Origin: Candidatus Omnitrophota bacterium
GTDB lineage: Bacteria; Omnitrophota; Gorgyraeia; B26-G9
Direction: 5' to 3'
NCBI GenBank assembly: GCA_022013205.1
Contig: JAKLQT010000052.1
Span: 1 to 10,597 of the forward strand
Length of the DNA: 10,597 nt
Shown: piece after piece, positions 1 through 6,383 of the stretch
How the letters are laid out: every line of letters begins with the position of its first letter
How positions within the stretch are numbered: the stretch's first letter is position 1
Position numbers and translations under genes: made by a program
Notes under the pieces: generated by a model
Told to the model about the DNA's origin: nothing
Seen by the model: only the letters and a program-made list of their open reading frames with translations
Databases searched by the model: none

Positions 1-67
1 AATGAGCAAATAATGTTTGTTTAATAAATCAAATCGGGCCGCAACGCATCGTGATAATTTTTTTTCT

Positions 68-220
68 CACACAAAGGCACAAAGTTCACAGAGTTTTTTA
101 TTCATAAACGGTTTCAAGAAGGCCCTGGCTAAGCTCTTTATGTATAGCAATTGCACTCTTCAACAATAATCTTACCAATCTCATTTTTCATCATTCTTTG
201 TGTCTTGGTGTCTTTGTGTG
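68..220. repeat. Imperfect inverted repeat bracketing the GxxExxR remnant
   Basis: The left arm is at 68-84 (CACACAAAGGCACAAAG) and the right arm at 204-220 (CTTGGTGTCTTTGTGTG). The reverse complement of the right arm matches the left arm at 15 of 17 positions. Similar CACAAAG-rich tracts commonly sit just outside GxxExxR-family genes in other genomes (from general recollection). Here they lie immediately before and after the decayed gene, which suggests a cassette boundary. They could also be a simple hairpin with a loop of about 120 bases. Confidence 0.6.
98..194 (-). pseudogene. GxxExxR-family protein remnant (frameshifted, truncated)
   Basis: On the minus strand two adjacent ATG codons (192-194 and 189-191) open a frame reading MMKNEIGKIIVEE. 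It then runs into a stop. Shifting frame by one base at about position 155 restores AIAIHKELSQGLLETVYE, ending at a TAA at 98-100. The family core is approximately AIxVHKELGPGLLESVYE, including the GLLE and YE of the GxxExxR motif, so the identity is fairly secure despite the short length. The normal protein is about 120-130 residues; only the first 30 or so are left. The flanking CACAAAG tract follows almost at once, so the 3' part was probably lost by internal deletion. The remnant lies downstream of the TPR protease gene on the same strand and is presumed non-functional. Confidence 0.65.
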
Positions 221-280
221 ATTATTTGTTTTATCCCTTCATTTATATTAGGTTACCCGCTTAAAAGTCAAATGAGCCTA

Positions 281-1660
281 TTAATATCCAAACTCACTCT
301 TCCAATCACGCTCTAACACCTCTAAATCAACAAAAAGAACATCCTTAACCGCTTTGTAAATACTATCTCCTCTTTTCAGATGTTCTAAAAGGGCCTTCAT
401 ATCATGCAAGGAAGATCTGTTAATAATATAGTTTATAAAAGATTCTGACTGCGCATAAACCAGCTCGATACGATTCGGAGAAAGAAAGGACAATCTGTTT
501 AAATCCATAACACCAAGCTTATCGATAGAAAAAAAGGTTTTCTTTTTAAACGCGTTTTTTAAAAGTATTTTCCTTTTCTTGCGCATTTCCGGAGTTTTAT
601 ATCTTTTTGCCGCGTATTCAGCCAGCCCTTCATTAAGCCAAAGCGGAACATTATCACCGCCTAATACACGTACAAGCACATGCGCGTATTCATGGTATAA
701 AACTGCCTTCATGAAAATTTTATTTTCACCCAGATTTTCACCAAACCGGATTTTCCCATCATATGTCCCGGCAGCCCAATCAGGGAAATAATCCAGTTTT
801 TTTAATTTATTTTTTGGATAAATAACAACCGGTACCGCAGCCCGGGGATAAAGATCATAGTCCTGTCCGACTTCCCGGTAGGCATTACGCAAAATCTCCG
901 CAGCCTCATCAGCCAGACCCTGCTCATCAATACCTTCAAATTTCAACTTAAAGTTCTCGATCTCCTTTATGCTGAAATTCCTTTCTGCTGCCTGATCTTT
1001 CTCAAGCTTTTCAAGTTTTACGCGTAAACCATACAGGCTGGGGTTAAGCTCCAATGCCTTATTCCAGTTATCCTTTGCTTTGTAATAGTTATCCCTGGAA
1101 TAAGCTATCTCCCCTTTCATGACGTATAAATAAGGGTTTTCTTCATCAAAACGTTCAACTTTTACAAGCATTCTCTCGGCATTATCGTATTCATTTTTAC
1201 GCATGAAATTATCTGCCCAAGCAAGAAATATAGCAGCCGCATTTTTCTTCAAGATAGGCTCATCAGGGAAGTAATCAACCGCTAATTTAAGGCATTGGGC
1301 TGCCTTGCGGAAATCCCCTCCATCTTTAAGCTCAAGCCCGCAGCTGTTATAGTAAAATGCCAGTGTTTTTTTTATGGCCTCTACATCCGGGGCGAGATCC
1401 AACGCCCTTTCTTCTTTATTTACTGCTTCTTCCCATAAACCATCATCAGCCAGCTCCCCTGCCCGATTATGGTAAAAAACACTTAACTCCTGCCTTATCT
1501 TTTCATTGTAGGGATCATAGGCGATTTTTTTCTCATACTCTTCAATTTTTGATTCCAGCCTGCCTTCATCCTCAGAAAATAAAATTCCAGGGCTTATAAA
1601 AACAAGCCCTGGAAGCAGCGCAATAAATAACGCTAAAATTATATTCACCTTAAAATCCAT
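281..1660 (-). CDS. Exported TPR protein with gluzincin (HExxH) peptidase MA-like domain
   Basis: This 459-residue protein begins MDFKVNIILALF, a short basic stretch followed by a hydrophobic segment to about residue 28. That is a signal peptide or N-terminal anchor, so it should act in the envelope. Residues of about 32-225 form tetratricopeptide-like helical repeats, for example the stretch ending KAKDNWNKALELNPS. The C-terminal half resembles peptidase MA-like metalloproteases. HEYAH at 323-327 supplies two zinc ligands and the catalytic Glu, and LNEGLAEY about 20 residues on supplies the likely third ligand (Glu344). An in-frame GTG at 1703-1705 would add 15 residues before the signal segment. 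The ATG at 1658-1660 is preferred because it has TAGGT 7 bases upstream and puts the hydrophobic segment at the N-terminus. It lies 82 bases after the rubredoxin gene on the same strand. The substrate is unknown; TPRs may recruit it. Confidence 0.85.
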   Translation of the reverse strand: MDFKVNIILALFIALLPGLVFISPGILFSEDEGRLESKIEEYEKKIAYDPYNEKIRQELSVFYHNRAGELADDGLWEEAVNKEERALDLAPDVEAIKKTLAFYYNSCGLELKDGGDFRKAAQCLKLAVDYFPDEPILKKNAAAIFLAWADNFMRKNEYDNAERMLVKVERFDEENPYLYVMKGEIAYSRDNYYKAKDNWNKALELNPSLYGLRVKLEKLEKDQAAERNFSIKEIENFKLKFEGIDEQGLADEAAEILRNAYREVGQDYDLYPRAAVPVVIYPKNKLKKLDYFPDWAAGTYDGKIRFGENLGENKIFMKAVLYHEYAHVLVRVLGGDNVPLWLNEGLAEYAAKRYKTPEMRKKRKILLKNAFKKKTFFSIDKLGVMDLNRLSFLSPNRIELVYAQSESFINYIINRSSLHDMKALLEHLKRGDSIYKAVKDVLFVDLEVLERDWKSEFGY

Positions 1661-1742
1661 TATTAAACCTACGCAATAATCAGCAGCTAATCCGCCTATA
1701 AGCACTCTTCACACCCGTAATATCTTAAGTGAATTAAGCAAA

Positions 1743-1874
1743 CTAACAAAATTTACTTTTATCCACACCGCACATTGGACAAGTCCAGGCATCAGGCAGC
1801 TCATCTAAAGTAATACCATCGTTCTTGTCTGAGTCGTAAATATAACCGCATGCTTCACATTGATATTTTGCCAC
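1743..1874 (-). CDS. Rubredoxin, short form (43 residues)
   Basis: This small gene starts at GTG (1872-1874), the only usable start because an in-frame TAG lies four codons upstream. AGGGG and AGGA ribosome-binding-like sequences precede it. The protein begins MAKYQCEACGYIYD and contains TCPMCG, so the two CxxCG knuckles (Cys6, Cys9, Cys32, Cys35) can bind one iron in the rubredoxin fold. The aromatic Tyr4, Tyr11 and Trp30 and the DELPDAW segment are also typical. Rubredoxins are usually 52-54 residues. This one lacks part of the loop between the knuckles, like the 45-residue Desulfovibrio desulfuricans form. A fifth cysteine (Cys43) is the last residue, which is unusual. It probably carries electrons in the cytoplasm, for example to peroxide- or oxygen-reducing enzymes; the partner is not in view. 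It starts 31 bases after the REC-GGDEF-HD-GYP gene, so co-transcription is likely. Confidence 0.9.
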   Translation of the reverse strand: MAKYQCEACGYIYDSDKNDGITLDELPDAWTCPMCGVDKSKFC

Positions 1875-1905
1875 TATTCTATCCTACCCCTCTGTTTTCT
1901 TCGGG

Positions 1906-3549
1906 TTAAATATCCGGATTAAATCTATCACTCAAGCTTTTAAAAAAATCCTCCTCAATTTCCATTCCCTCTAGAAGTGAGTTATTGCACTTAAGAACTC
2001 TAAATAAGGCCATCACAATTTTCGGGTCAAACTGCAGCCCTGCCATTTTTATCAGCTCATCACAGATCTCAATACAGCTTTTCATGCTCTGGTAAGGACG
2101 TCCCGCGTACATCGCTTCTACCGCACAGGCTACGCTGATGATTCGCGCGCCCATCGGGATATTGTCTCCTTTCATCCCCACCGGATACCCTCCTCCGTCA
2201 TAGCGCTCATGATGATATAATATAATTTTTAATTCCTCATCTACATATTTTATAGGCCTGAGCAGCTGCAGGGCAATAAGCGGATGCTTTCTTATCTCTA
2301 TCCAGTCGTTGTTATTCAAAGGATTTATTTTTAGCATTACCTCCTCTTTAACCCCCAACATTCCCACTTCATGGAGCAAACCCGCATGCTCAATAATTTC
2401 CTCTGCATATTTCCCCAGATTCAATTCCCTTGCTATAGCAGATGATATGGAAGCGACTCTTAGAGAATGATCTACAAAAGGTTTGTCATTTTTCTCCATG
2501 GTTTTCAGGAAATCTTTTATGTTTTTAAAATAATATTTTTTTGATTGTTTAGCTATTTTCTGCAGCTGCGTTCCGATTGCCTGCAAATCTTTATTTTTTT
2601 CTATTTCATCGATGACTAAGTGGCTTCGGAGGATATCTTTATAGAGCATGACTGTGTTTCTTCCGGCTTCCTTAGCCGCGTAGAGCCCTTTGTCAGCTGA
2701 TTTAATCAATTCCTCCGCGCTTATTATATTATCTTCAAGCAGTGAAGAAATACCTCCGCTTAGAGAAAATTTTACAAATATATTTTTGTCCTTGTCTTTT
2801 ACTTCGGTTGCTCTTACCATCTTTTGAATCCGCTCGGCAGCGTTAACCGCCCCCTTATAACCTGTATTCGGAAGGAGAATAATGAACTCATCCCCGCCAT
2901 AGCGGGCGATTATATCACATAAACGGCAGCTTTCTTTAAGCAGCACTGCCACTTGCTTAATAACAGTATCTCCAAAAGCATGTCCATGTCCGTCATTTAT
3001 CATCTTAAAAAAGTCAACATCAAACATCAGGCAGCTCAACTCTGTATTATAACGCCTGCTTCTTGAGAATTCCTGCTTTGAAATTTCCAGAAAATGCTTA
3101 TAATTATATAAATGAGTCAAGCTGTCACGCACTACCATTGCCTTAAGTTCATTTTGCAAATATTTTGCCCTAAGCATAGCGTTAATCTTGGCAAGAATTA
3201 TATCGCGATTAACCGTCTTGCCCATAAAATCATCAGCGCCGGATTCAAGCCCCTTTAAAATCGCGTTTTCACTGTCATATCCTGTAACCAGAATAATCGG
3301 GATAAACTTTGTCTGATCAGAGCTTTTCAATTTAGAGCAAGCTTCAAAACCGTCCATTACCGGCATATTGCAGTCCATGATAATACAATCAGGACTTTGC
3401 TGATAAGCCATGCTTACGCATGCTGCTCCGTCTGAGGCTAGTAAGACTTCAAAATTATCTTCCGTTAAAAGCCTTCTAAATATATCGCGGTCTGCCTCGC
3501 TGTCATCCACATATAAAATTTTCGCCTTTTCATTTTCTTTTTTCAACAT
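1906..3549 (-). CDS. Response regulator: REC, GGDEF diguanylate cyclase, degenerate HD-GYP
   Basis: The 547-residue cytoplasmic protein has three domains. The receiver (about 9-128) has acidic Asp15/Asp16, phosphoacceptor Asp59 in IIMDCNMPVMDG, Thr89 and Lys111, so it should be phosphorylated by an unseen histidine kinase. The GGDEF domain (about 138-305) has an intact RYGGDEF signature (218-222) and an RLCD inhibitory I-site (209-212), which predicts active, feedback-inhibited c-di-GMP synthesis. The HD-GYP domain (about 340-525) keeps HHERYDGGGYP (446-456), His361 and His422. However, the HD pair is His393-Glu394, the usual IGKIGIP is VGMLGVK, and the usual VADxxDAM is VACAVEAM. Metal binding and phosphodiesterase activity are therefore doubtful; the domain may be structural or sensory. 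The ATG has AGGGGG four bases upstream. It follows the REC-PAS-GGDEF-HD-GYP gene by 115 bases and precedes rubredoxin by 31. Confidence 0.93.
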   Translation of the reverse strand: MLKKENEKAKILYVDDSEADRDIFRRLLTEDNFEVLLASDGAACVSMAYQQSPDCIIMDCNMPVMDGFEACSKLKSSDQTKFIPIILVTGYDSENAILKGLESGADDFMGKTVNRDIILAKINAMLRAKYLQNELKAMVVRDSLTHLYNYKHFLEISKQEFSRSRRYNTELSCLMFDVDFFKMINDGHGHAFGDTVIKQVAVLLKESCRLCDIIARYGGDEFIILLPNTGYKGAVNAAERIQKMVRATEVKDKDKNIFVKFSLSGGISSLLEDNIISAEELIKSADKGLYAAKEAGRNTVMLYKDILRSHLVIDEIEKNKDLQAIGTQLQKIAKQSKKYYFKNIKDFLKTMEKNDKPFVDHSLRVASISSAIARELNLGKYAEEIIEHAGLLHEVGMLGVKEEVMLKINPLNNNDWIEIRKHPLIALQLLRPIKYVDEELKIILYHHERYDGGGYPVGMKGDNIPMGARIISVACAVEAMYAGRPYQSMKSCIEICDELIKMAGLQFDPKIVMALFRVLKCNNSLLEGMEIEEDFFKSLSDRFNPDI

Positions 3550-3625
3550 TTTCCCCCTTCCAGCATATAAGGCTTCAACCTATAAAGCACGCTATCCATG
3601 TCTTTGTTATTGTTTTGTAGATTCA

Positions 3626-3639
3626 ACGGGGCCTCCCGT
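3626..3639. other. Small GC-rich stem-loop between the two response regulator genes
   Basis: ACGGG (3626-3630) and CCCGT (3635-3639) pair perfectly around a GCCT loop, about 26 bases past the stop of the upstream minus-strand gene. On that strand no T-run follows, so it is not a standard intrinsic terminator. A T-rich stretch follows on the plus strand, but no plus-strand gene precedes it. It might be a processing or mRNA-stability element, or chance. Confidence 0.25.
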
Positions 3640-3664
3640 ATATTTTTGTTTCGAAGCTAAGATG

Positions 3665-5752
3665 CTAAATACTGAACTTATTCCTCAAACTCTCCATACA
3701 AATGCTTATACAATCTTTCTTTTCTTCGGCAGCACCCCTTAAGAGTACTTTTAGAAAAGCCAATATGACCTCCGGATTAAACTGCGTCCCGGAATTTTCA
3801 GTTAATTCCCTTACAGCATCTTCTATGCCTAAAACATCACGATAAGGCCGCAAAGATATCATCGCGTCATATGAGTCCGCCACAGCAATGATCTGCGCGC
3901 CAAGCGGTATATCACTCGACAATAAACCCGCCGGATAACCTTTCCCGTCCGGACGCTCATGGTGACACTGAATAATTGGCAGTTCAGATTCCATATACTT
4001 AATTCTTTTTAAAATCTGGATACTGATAAGAGGATGCTTTTTTACGGCTTCATATTCTTCCTCAGTAAGTTTGTCGGGTTTAAGAAGAATATTTTCCGGA
4101 ATGCCGATTTTTCCGATATCATGCAGTTGAGCCGCGTCCGCGATCAACTCTATCTGCTCAGGAGATAAGCCTAGCTCTGCCGCGATCCGGGAAGAATAAG
4201 CAGCCACATTAACCGAATGGGCTTTAGTATACGGATCCTTTGCCTCTAAAGCCGCGATAAGGGCCTTTGCTGATTCCATATATAATTTTTTGCTCGAATC
4301 CGCCAGGGTTACCAACTGCTCCTCAATGACATTTATCTGATCACGCTGTTTTTCCAAAATACCATCCGTGCTCTTTTTCATCACTTCACTGTAAGAAACT
4401 ACAGTATTTCTTCCTTTAGATTTAGCCTGACAAACCGCCTTATCGCCAAAACTTACCAGTTCCTGAGCGGAATTAGCTTCGCCTTCTGCGGAACTTGCTA
4501 TTCCTACACTTATTGTTACCCGGCCGGAAAGCTCATCTTCCTGAAAAAACTGTGCCGCAACCCTTTGCCTTAAGCTGTTTGCTACAAACATTCCCTTTTT
4601 ATAATCACTGTCAACAAGGGCAATTGTAAATTCATCCGCTTCATTCCTGCCAAGTACATCCTTAGGAGTGATTTCATCTTGTATGATCCGGCCGATCTCT
4701 TTTAAAATAAAATCGCCGAAATTGTGCCCAAGATTATTATTAATTATTTTAAAATAATCTATATCAACCATTATGAGGATCAGTACCTTATTTTCCACCT
4801 TTGCTCTCATAAATTCAAGATTCAAGCATTCGTGCAGTGAGCGGTGGTTTAAAAGGCCGGTCAGCCCGTCTATACGGGACTGTTTTTCCAGCATGTTATT
4901 TGTTTCCATCAATTGTATCTCTTTATACTTTATCTCGCTCAAATCGGTCATCGTAAAAAAAGCTCCGATTATTTCATTGTTTTCGTTATGCATCTGAACA
5001 CTATGCACCAGCACCGGCACAATAGTATTATCTTTCCCCCGGCATTCAATTTCAAATGTCATTTTTTTCTTAGGCCCAAGGATATCCTCCAGATACAGAA
5101 AAAAATGACTAACCTGATTATCAGGAACAAGCATGCAGGCATTTTGTCCTAACAGATCCTTAACCCTGTATTTAAGCAGCCGCAAAAGAGTCTTATTAAT
5201 AAAAATCATAGCCCCTTGAGCATCGACAGTTACAAGCCCCTCGTCCATTGTCTCAATGACATTAACATAAAACTGCTGCTTTAGAAACTTATTTTCATAA
5301 CCTAAAGCTCCTCCCTCCTGAGCGGTATTTTCCTTTTTGATCTGCGCGGCGTGTACCAATTCAATTATTATTTTCTCCAGCAGCTCTCTGTTCAGATCAT
5401 CTTTGGGAATAAATCTAAGAAATGGGAAATTCAGGAAAGAAGTACTTAATTTTTTATCCAGCACTCCTGATACAATTATAATCGGACGCCTTGGGTCACC
5501 ATCAAAAAGTTTATAAACAGTATCAAATATATTAACACCCGGAACACGGTAATCCATAATCAGGCAGTTATATTTAGCTTTACCCAGCTGTTCGTTGAAT
5601 TGATCCAGCGTACTCACGCATACCAGATTGATTTTTCTCTCATCCCCCAGGTGCCTTCGCATGATTTCAAGATCCGGCTCATTATCATCAAAATACAGGA
5701 TTTTTAAATGCCCCTTAGGAAAAATATCCTCGCTTACTTTCTGTTCTTCCAT
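3665..5752 (-). CDS. Response regulator: REC, PAS, degenerate GGDEF, intact HD-GYP c-di-GMP phosphodiesterase
   Basis: This 695-residue protein has a receiver (about 15-135; Asp22/Asp23, phosphoacceptor Asp67 in IMDYRVPG, Ser95, Lys117) and a PAS domain (about 160-275). These are followed by a GGDEF domain (about 290-455) and an HD-GYP domain (about 490-675). The GGDEF signature reads EADEF (371-375) after LGRN, and the I-site position reads TPKD instead of RxxD, so cyclase activity and product inhibition are probably lost. The domain may still bind GTP as a regulator. The HD-GYP domain is canonical: His512, HDIGKIGIP starting at His544, His573, HHERPDGKGYP (597-607) and VADSYDAM with Asp626 and Asp629. 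It should hydrolyse c-di-GMP, under control of phosphorylation and a PAS ligand. The ATG has AAGGA five bases upstream. It is the first intact gene after the promoter at 5975-6004 and heads the minus-strand block. Confidence 0.93.
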   Translation of the reverse strand: MEEQKVSEDIFPKGHLKILYFDDNEPDLEIMRRHLGDERKINLVCVSTLDQFNEQLGKAKYNCLIMDYRVPGVNIFDTVYKLFDGDPRRPIIIVSGVLDKKLSTSFLNFPFLRFIPKDDLNRELLEKIIIELVHAAQIKKENTAQEGGALGYENKFLKQQFYVNVIETMDEGLVTVDAQGAMIFINKTLLRLLKYRVKDLLGQNACMLVPDNQVSHFFLYLEDILGPKKKMTFEIECRGKDNTIVPVLVHSVQMHNENNEIIGAFFTMTDLSEIKYKEIQLMETNNMLEKQSRIDGLTGLLNHRSLHECLNLEFMRAKVENKVLILIMVDIDYFKIINNNLGHNFGDFILKEIGRIIQDEITPKDVLGRNEADEFTIALVDSDYKKGMFVANSLRQRVAAQFFQEDELSGRVTISVGIASSAEGEANSAQELVSFGDKAVCQAKSKGRNTVVSYSEVMKKSTDGILEKQRDQINVIEEQLVTLADSSKKLYMESAKALIAALEAKDPYTKAHSVNVAAYSSRIAAELGLSPEQIELIADAAQLHDIGKIGIPENILLKPDKLTEEEYEAVKKHPLISIQILKRIKYMESELPIIQCHHERPDGKGYPAGLLSSDIPLGAQIIAVADSYDAMISLRPYRDVLGIEDAVRELTENSGTQFNPEVILAFLKVLLRGAAEEKKDCISICMESLRNKFSI

Positions 5753-5781
5753 GATTTCCTTTTTGGTAATTTTATTACATT

Positions 5782-5944
5782 TTAACAGTATTTTTCTATT
5801 TCGCCCACAAGCCTTATTAAGTCCTGCGGGCTTGCCGGCTTTGTTATAAGGCTGCCTGCTCCAAGCTTATAGCTCTTTTCTATATCCGTATCTTCCTCTT
5901 AAGAGAATCGAGGGGTAGGAAATCTATGCAAAAGGTTTTTTCAT
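5782..5944 (-). pseudogene. Decayed CheY-like receiver domain (response regulator remnant)
   Basis: On the minus strand 5782-5898 encodes the end of a receiver domain: EEDTDIEKSY, then KLGAGSLITKPASPQDL and a short tail ending EIEKYC before a TAA. The Lys-Pro pair, the GA before it and the EED-DI start match the last helices of single-domain receivers related to cyanobacterial Rcp1. An in-frame TAA directly precedes it. An ATG at 5942-5944 opens MKKPFA and then TAG, which resembles the first residues of such a protein. The middle, including the phosphorylated Asp, is gone, so an internal deletion is likely. It lies 29 bases before the REC-PAS-GGDEF-HD-GYP gene and just after the promoter, so it is now part of that gene's leader. 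The alternative, a translated six-residue leader peptide, cannot be excluded. Confidence 0.65.
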
Positions 5945-5974
5945 AACCTCTAGTTATAGTAATACTTAAGTTTA

Positions 5975-6004
5975 ATTATATAATATTATGCAGCCTATTG
6001 TCAA
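5975..6004 (-). promoter_or_regulatory. Predicted sigma70-type promoter for the minus-strand signalling block
   Basis: On the minus strand TTGACA (5999-6004) is followed by an 18-base spacer and TATAAT (5975-5980). Both hexamers are perfect consensus. Transcription should start near 5968, running through the receiver remnant as a leader of about 215 bases before the response regulator start at 5752. The spacer is one base longer than the optimum of 17. Confidence 0.7.
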
Positions 6005-6154
6005 TTAATTAGCTTGCATAGCAGGCAATTTCATAATTACAGGAAATGTTTAACGTTATTTAAGAGTTAAATCGGGGCAAACAGCCAGGTGAAATTATAT
6101 TTACTTTGGCCATAAAGATTGGCGGACAGGCTATTCTCGACGGTGTCTGCGAGG

Positions 6155-6196
6155 TAATCAGTCGATTTTCACACATCCTTGTAAATCAACTGATTA
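6155..6196. repeat. Imperfect inverted repeat (14-base arms)
   Basis: Arms at 6155-6168 (TAATCAGTCGATTT) and 6183-6196 (AAATCAACTGATTA) pair at 13 of 14 positions. They are separated by 14 bases. No T-run follows on either strand, so this is not an obvious terminator. It could be a regulator operator between the divergent promoters or a scar of a mobile element. Confidence 0.4.
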
Positions 6197-6284
6197 AAAT
6201 CCGCAAATACAATTCCCCCTATCTGTTTGATGATCAAAGGAAACGTGTTTTCTATCTAGGAGTTGGGGGTTATATAATAAGGCT

Positions 6285-6313
6285 TTGCGCTTTTAATAAA
6301 TTTATTGTATACT
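6285..6313 (+). promoter_or_regulatory. Predicted sigma70-type promoter of the GAF-GGDEF gene
   Basis: TTGCGC (6285-6290), a 17-base spacer and TATACT (6308-6313) form a good sigma70-type promoter. The expected transcription start near 6320 lies at or after the ATG at 6318. This argues that translation begins downstream, at the ATG at 6384. Confidence 0.6.
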
Positions 6314-6383
6314 TTAAATGTTTTATATAAAATATGACCAAGAATCGGCAGCAAAAAATAAAAGGCATCTGTACTATAAATCA

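Larger units (their letters stand above)
6106..6330 (+). pseudogene. Doubtful open frame with a DUF1385-like start
   Basis: A plus-strand frame with a TTG start begins MAIKIGGQAILDGV. The DUF1385 membrane protein family typically starts with KIGGQAVIEGVMMR, so this opening is a striking match of about ten residues. After that the likeness stops: the next residues, starting CEVISRFSHI, resemble nothing I recognise. The frame ends at 74 codons, against roughly 300 in the family. AGGTGA lies 13 bases before the TTG, a long spacing. The frame overlaps the promoter and predicted start of the GAF-GGDEF gene. It is either a 5' remnant of a DUF1385 gene or a chance open frame. Confidence 0.3.
5753..6383. 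other. Intergenic stretch between divergent signalling genes
   Basis: About 630 bases hold no clearly intact gene. The left part carries a decayed CheY-like receiver (5782-5944). Next come a minus-strand promoter (5975-6004), a doubtful DUF1385-like open frame (6106-6330), an imperfect inverted repeat (6155-6196) and a plus-strand promoter (6285-6313). The stretch looks like a graveyard of older genes that now serves as a divergent control region. No c-di-GMP riboswitch consensus was recognised. Confidence 0.6.

Noticed and set aside
1661..1705. GTG start at 1703-1705 for the TPR protease
   Set aside because: It would place 15 non-signal residues before the hydrophobic export segment, and its ribosome-binding site is weaker than that of the ATG at 1658-1660.
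1882..1892. GAGGGGTAGGA on the minus strand, repeated at 5910-5920 on the plus strand
   Set aside because: An eleven-base match between strands is expected several times by chance in a window this long.
6071..6130. Possible c-di-GMP riboswitch (GGGGCAAACAGCCAGG)
   Set aside because: Only a few bases resemble the GEMM core. The paired helices and the second conserved half are not found.
6122..6150. tRNA-like or regulatory hairpin, GCGGACA pairing with TGTCTGC
   Set aside because: Seven pairs with one G-U and a 15-base loop, with no cloverleaf arms or T-run; chance is adequate.
6318..6383. Upstream ATG start for the GAF-GGDEF gene at 6318
   Set aside because: It coincides with the predicted transcription start of a good promoter (TTGCGC, 17 bases, TATACT), and the extra 22 residues match no domain.
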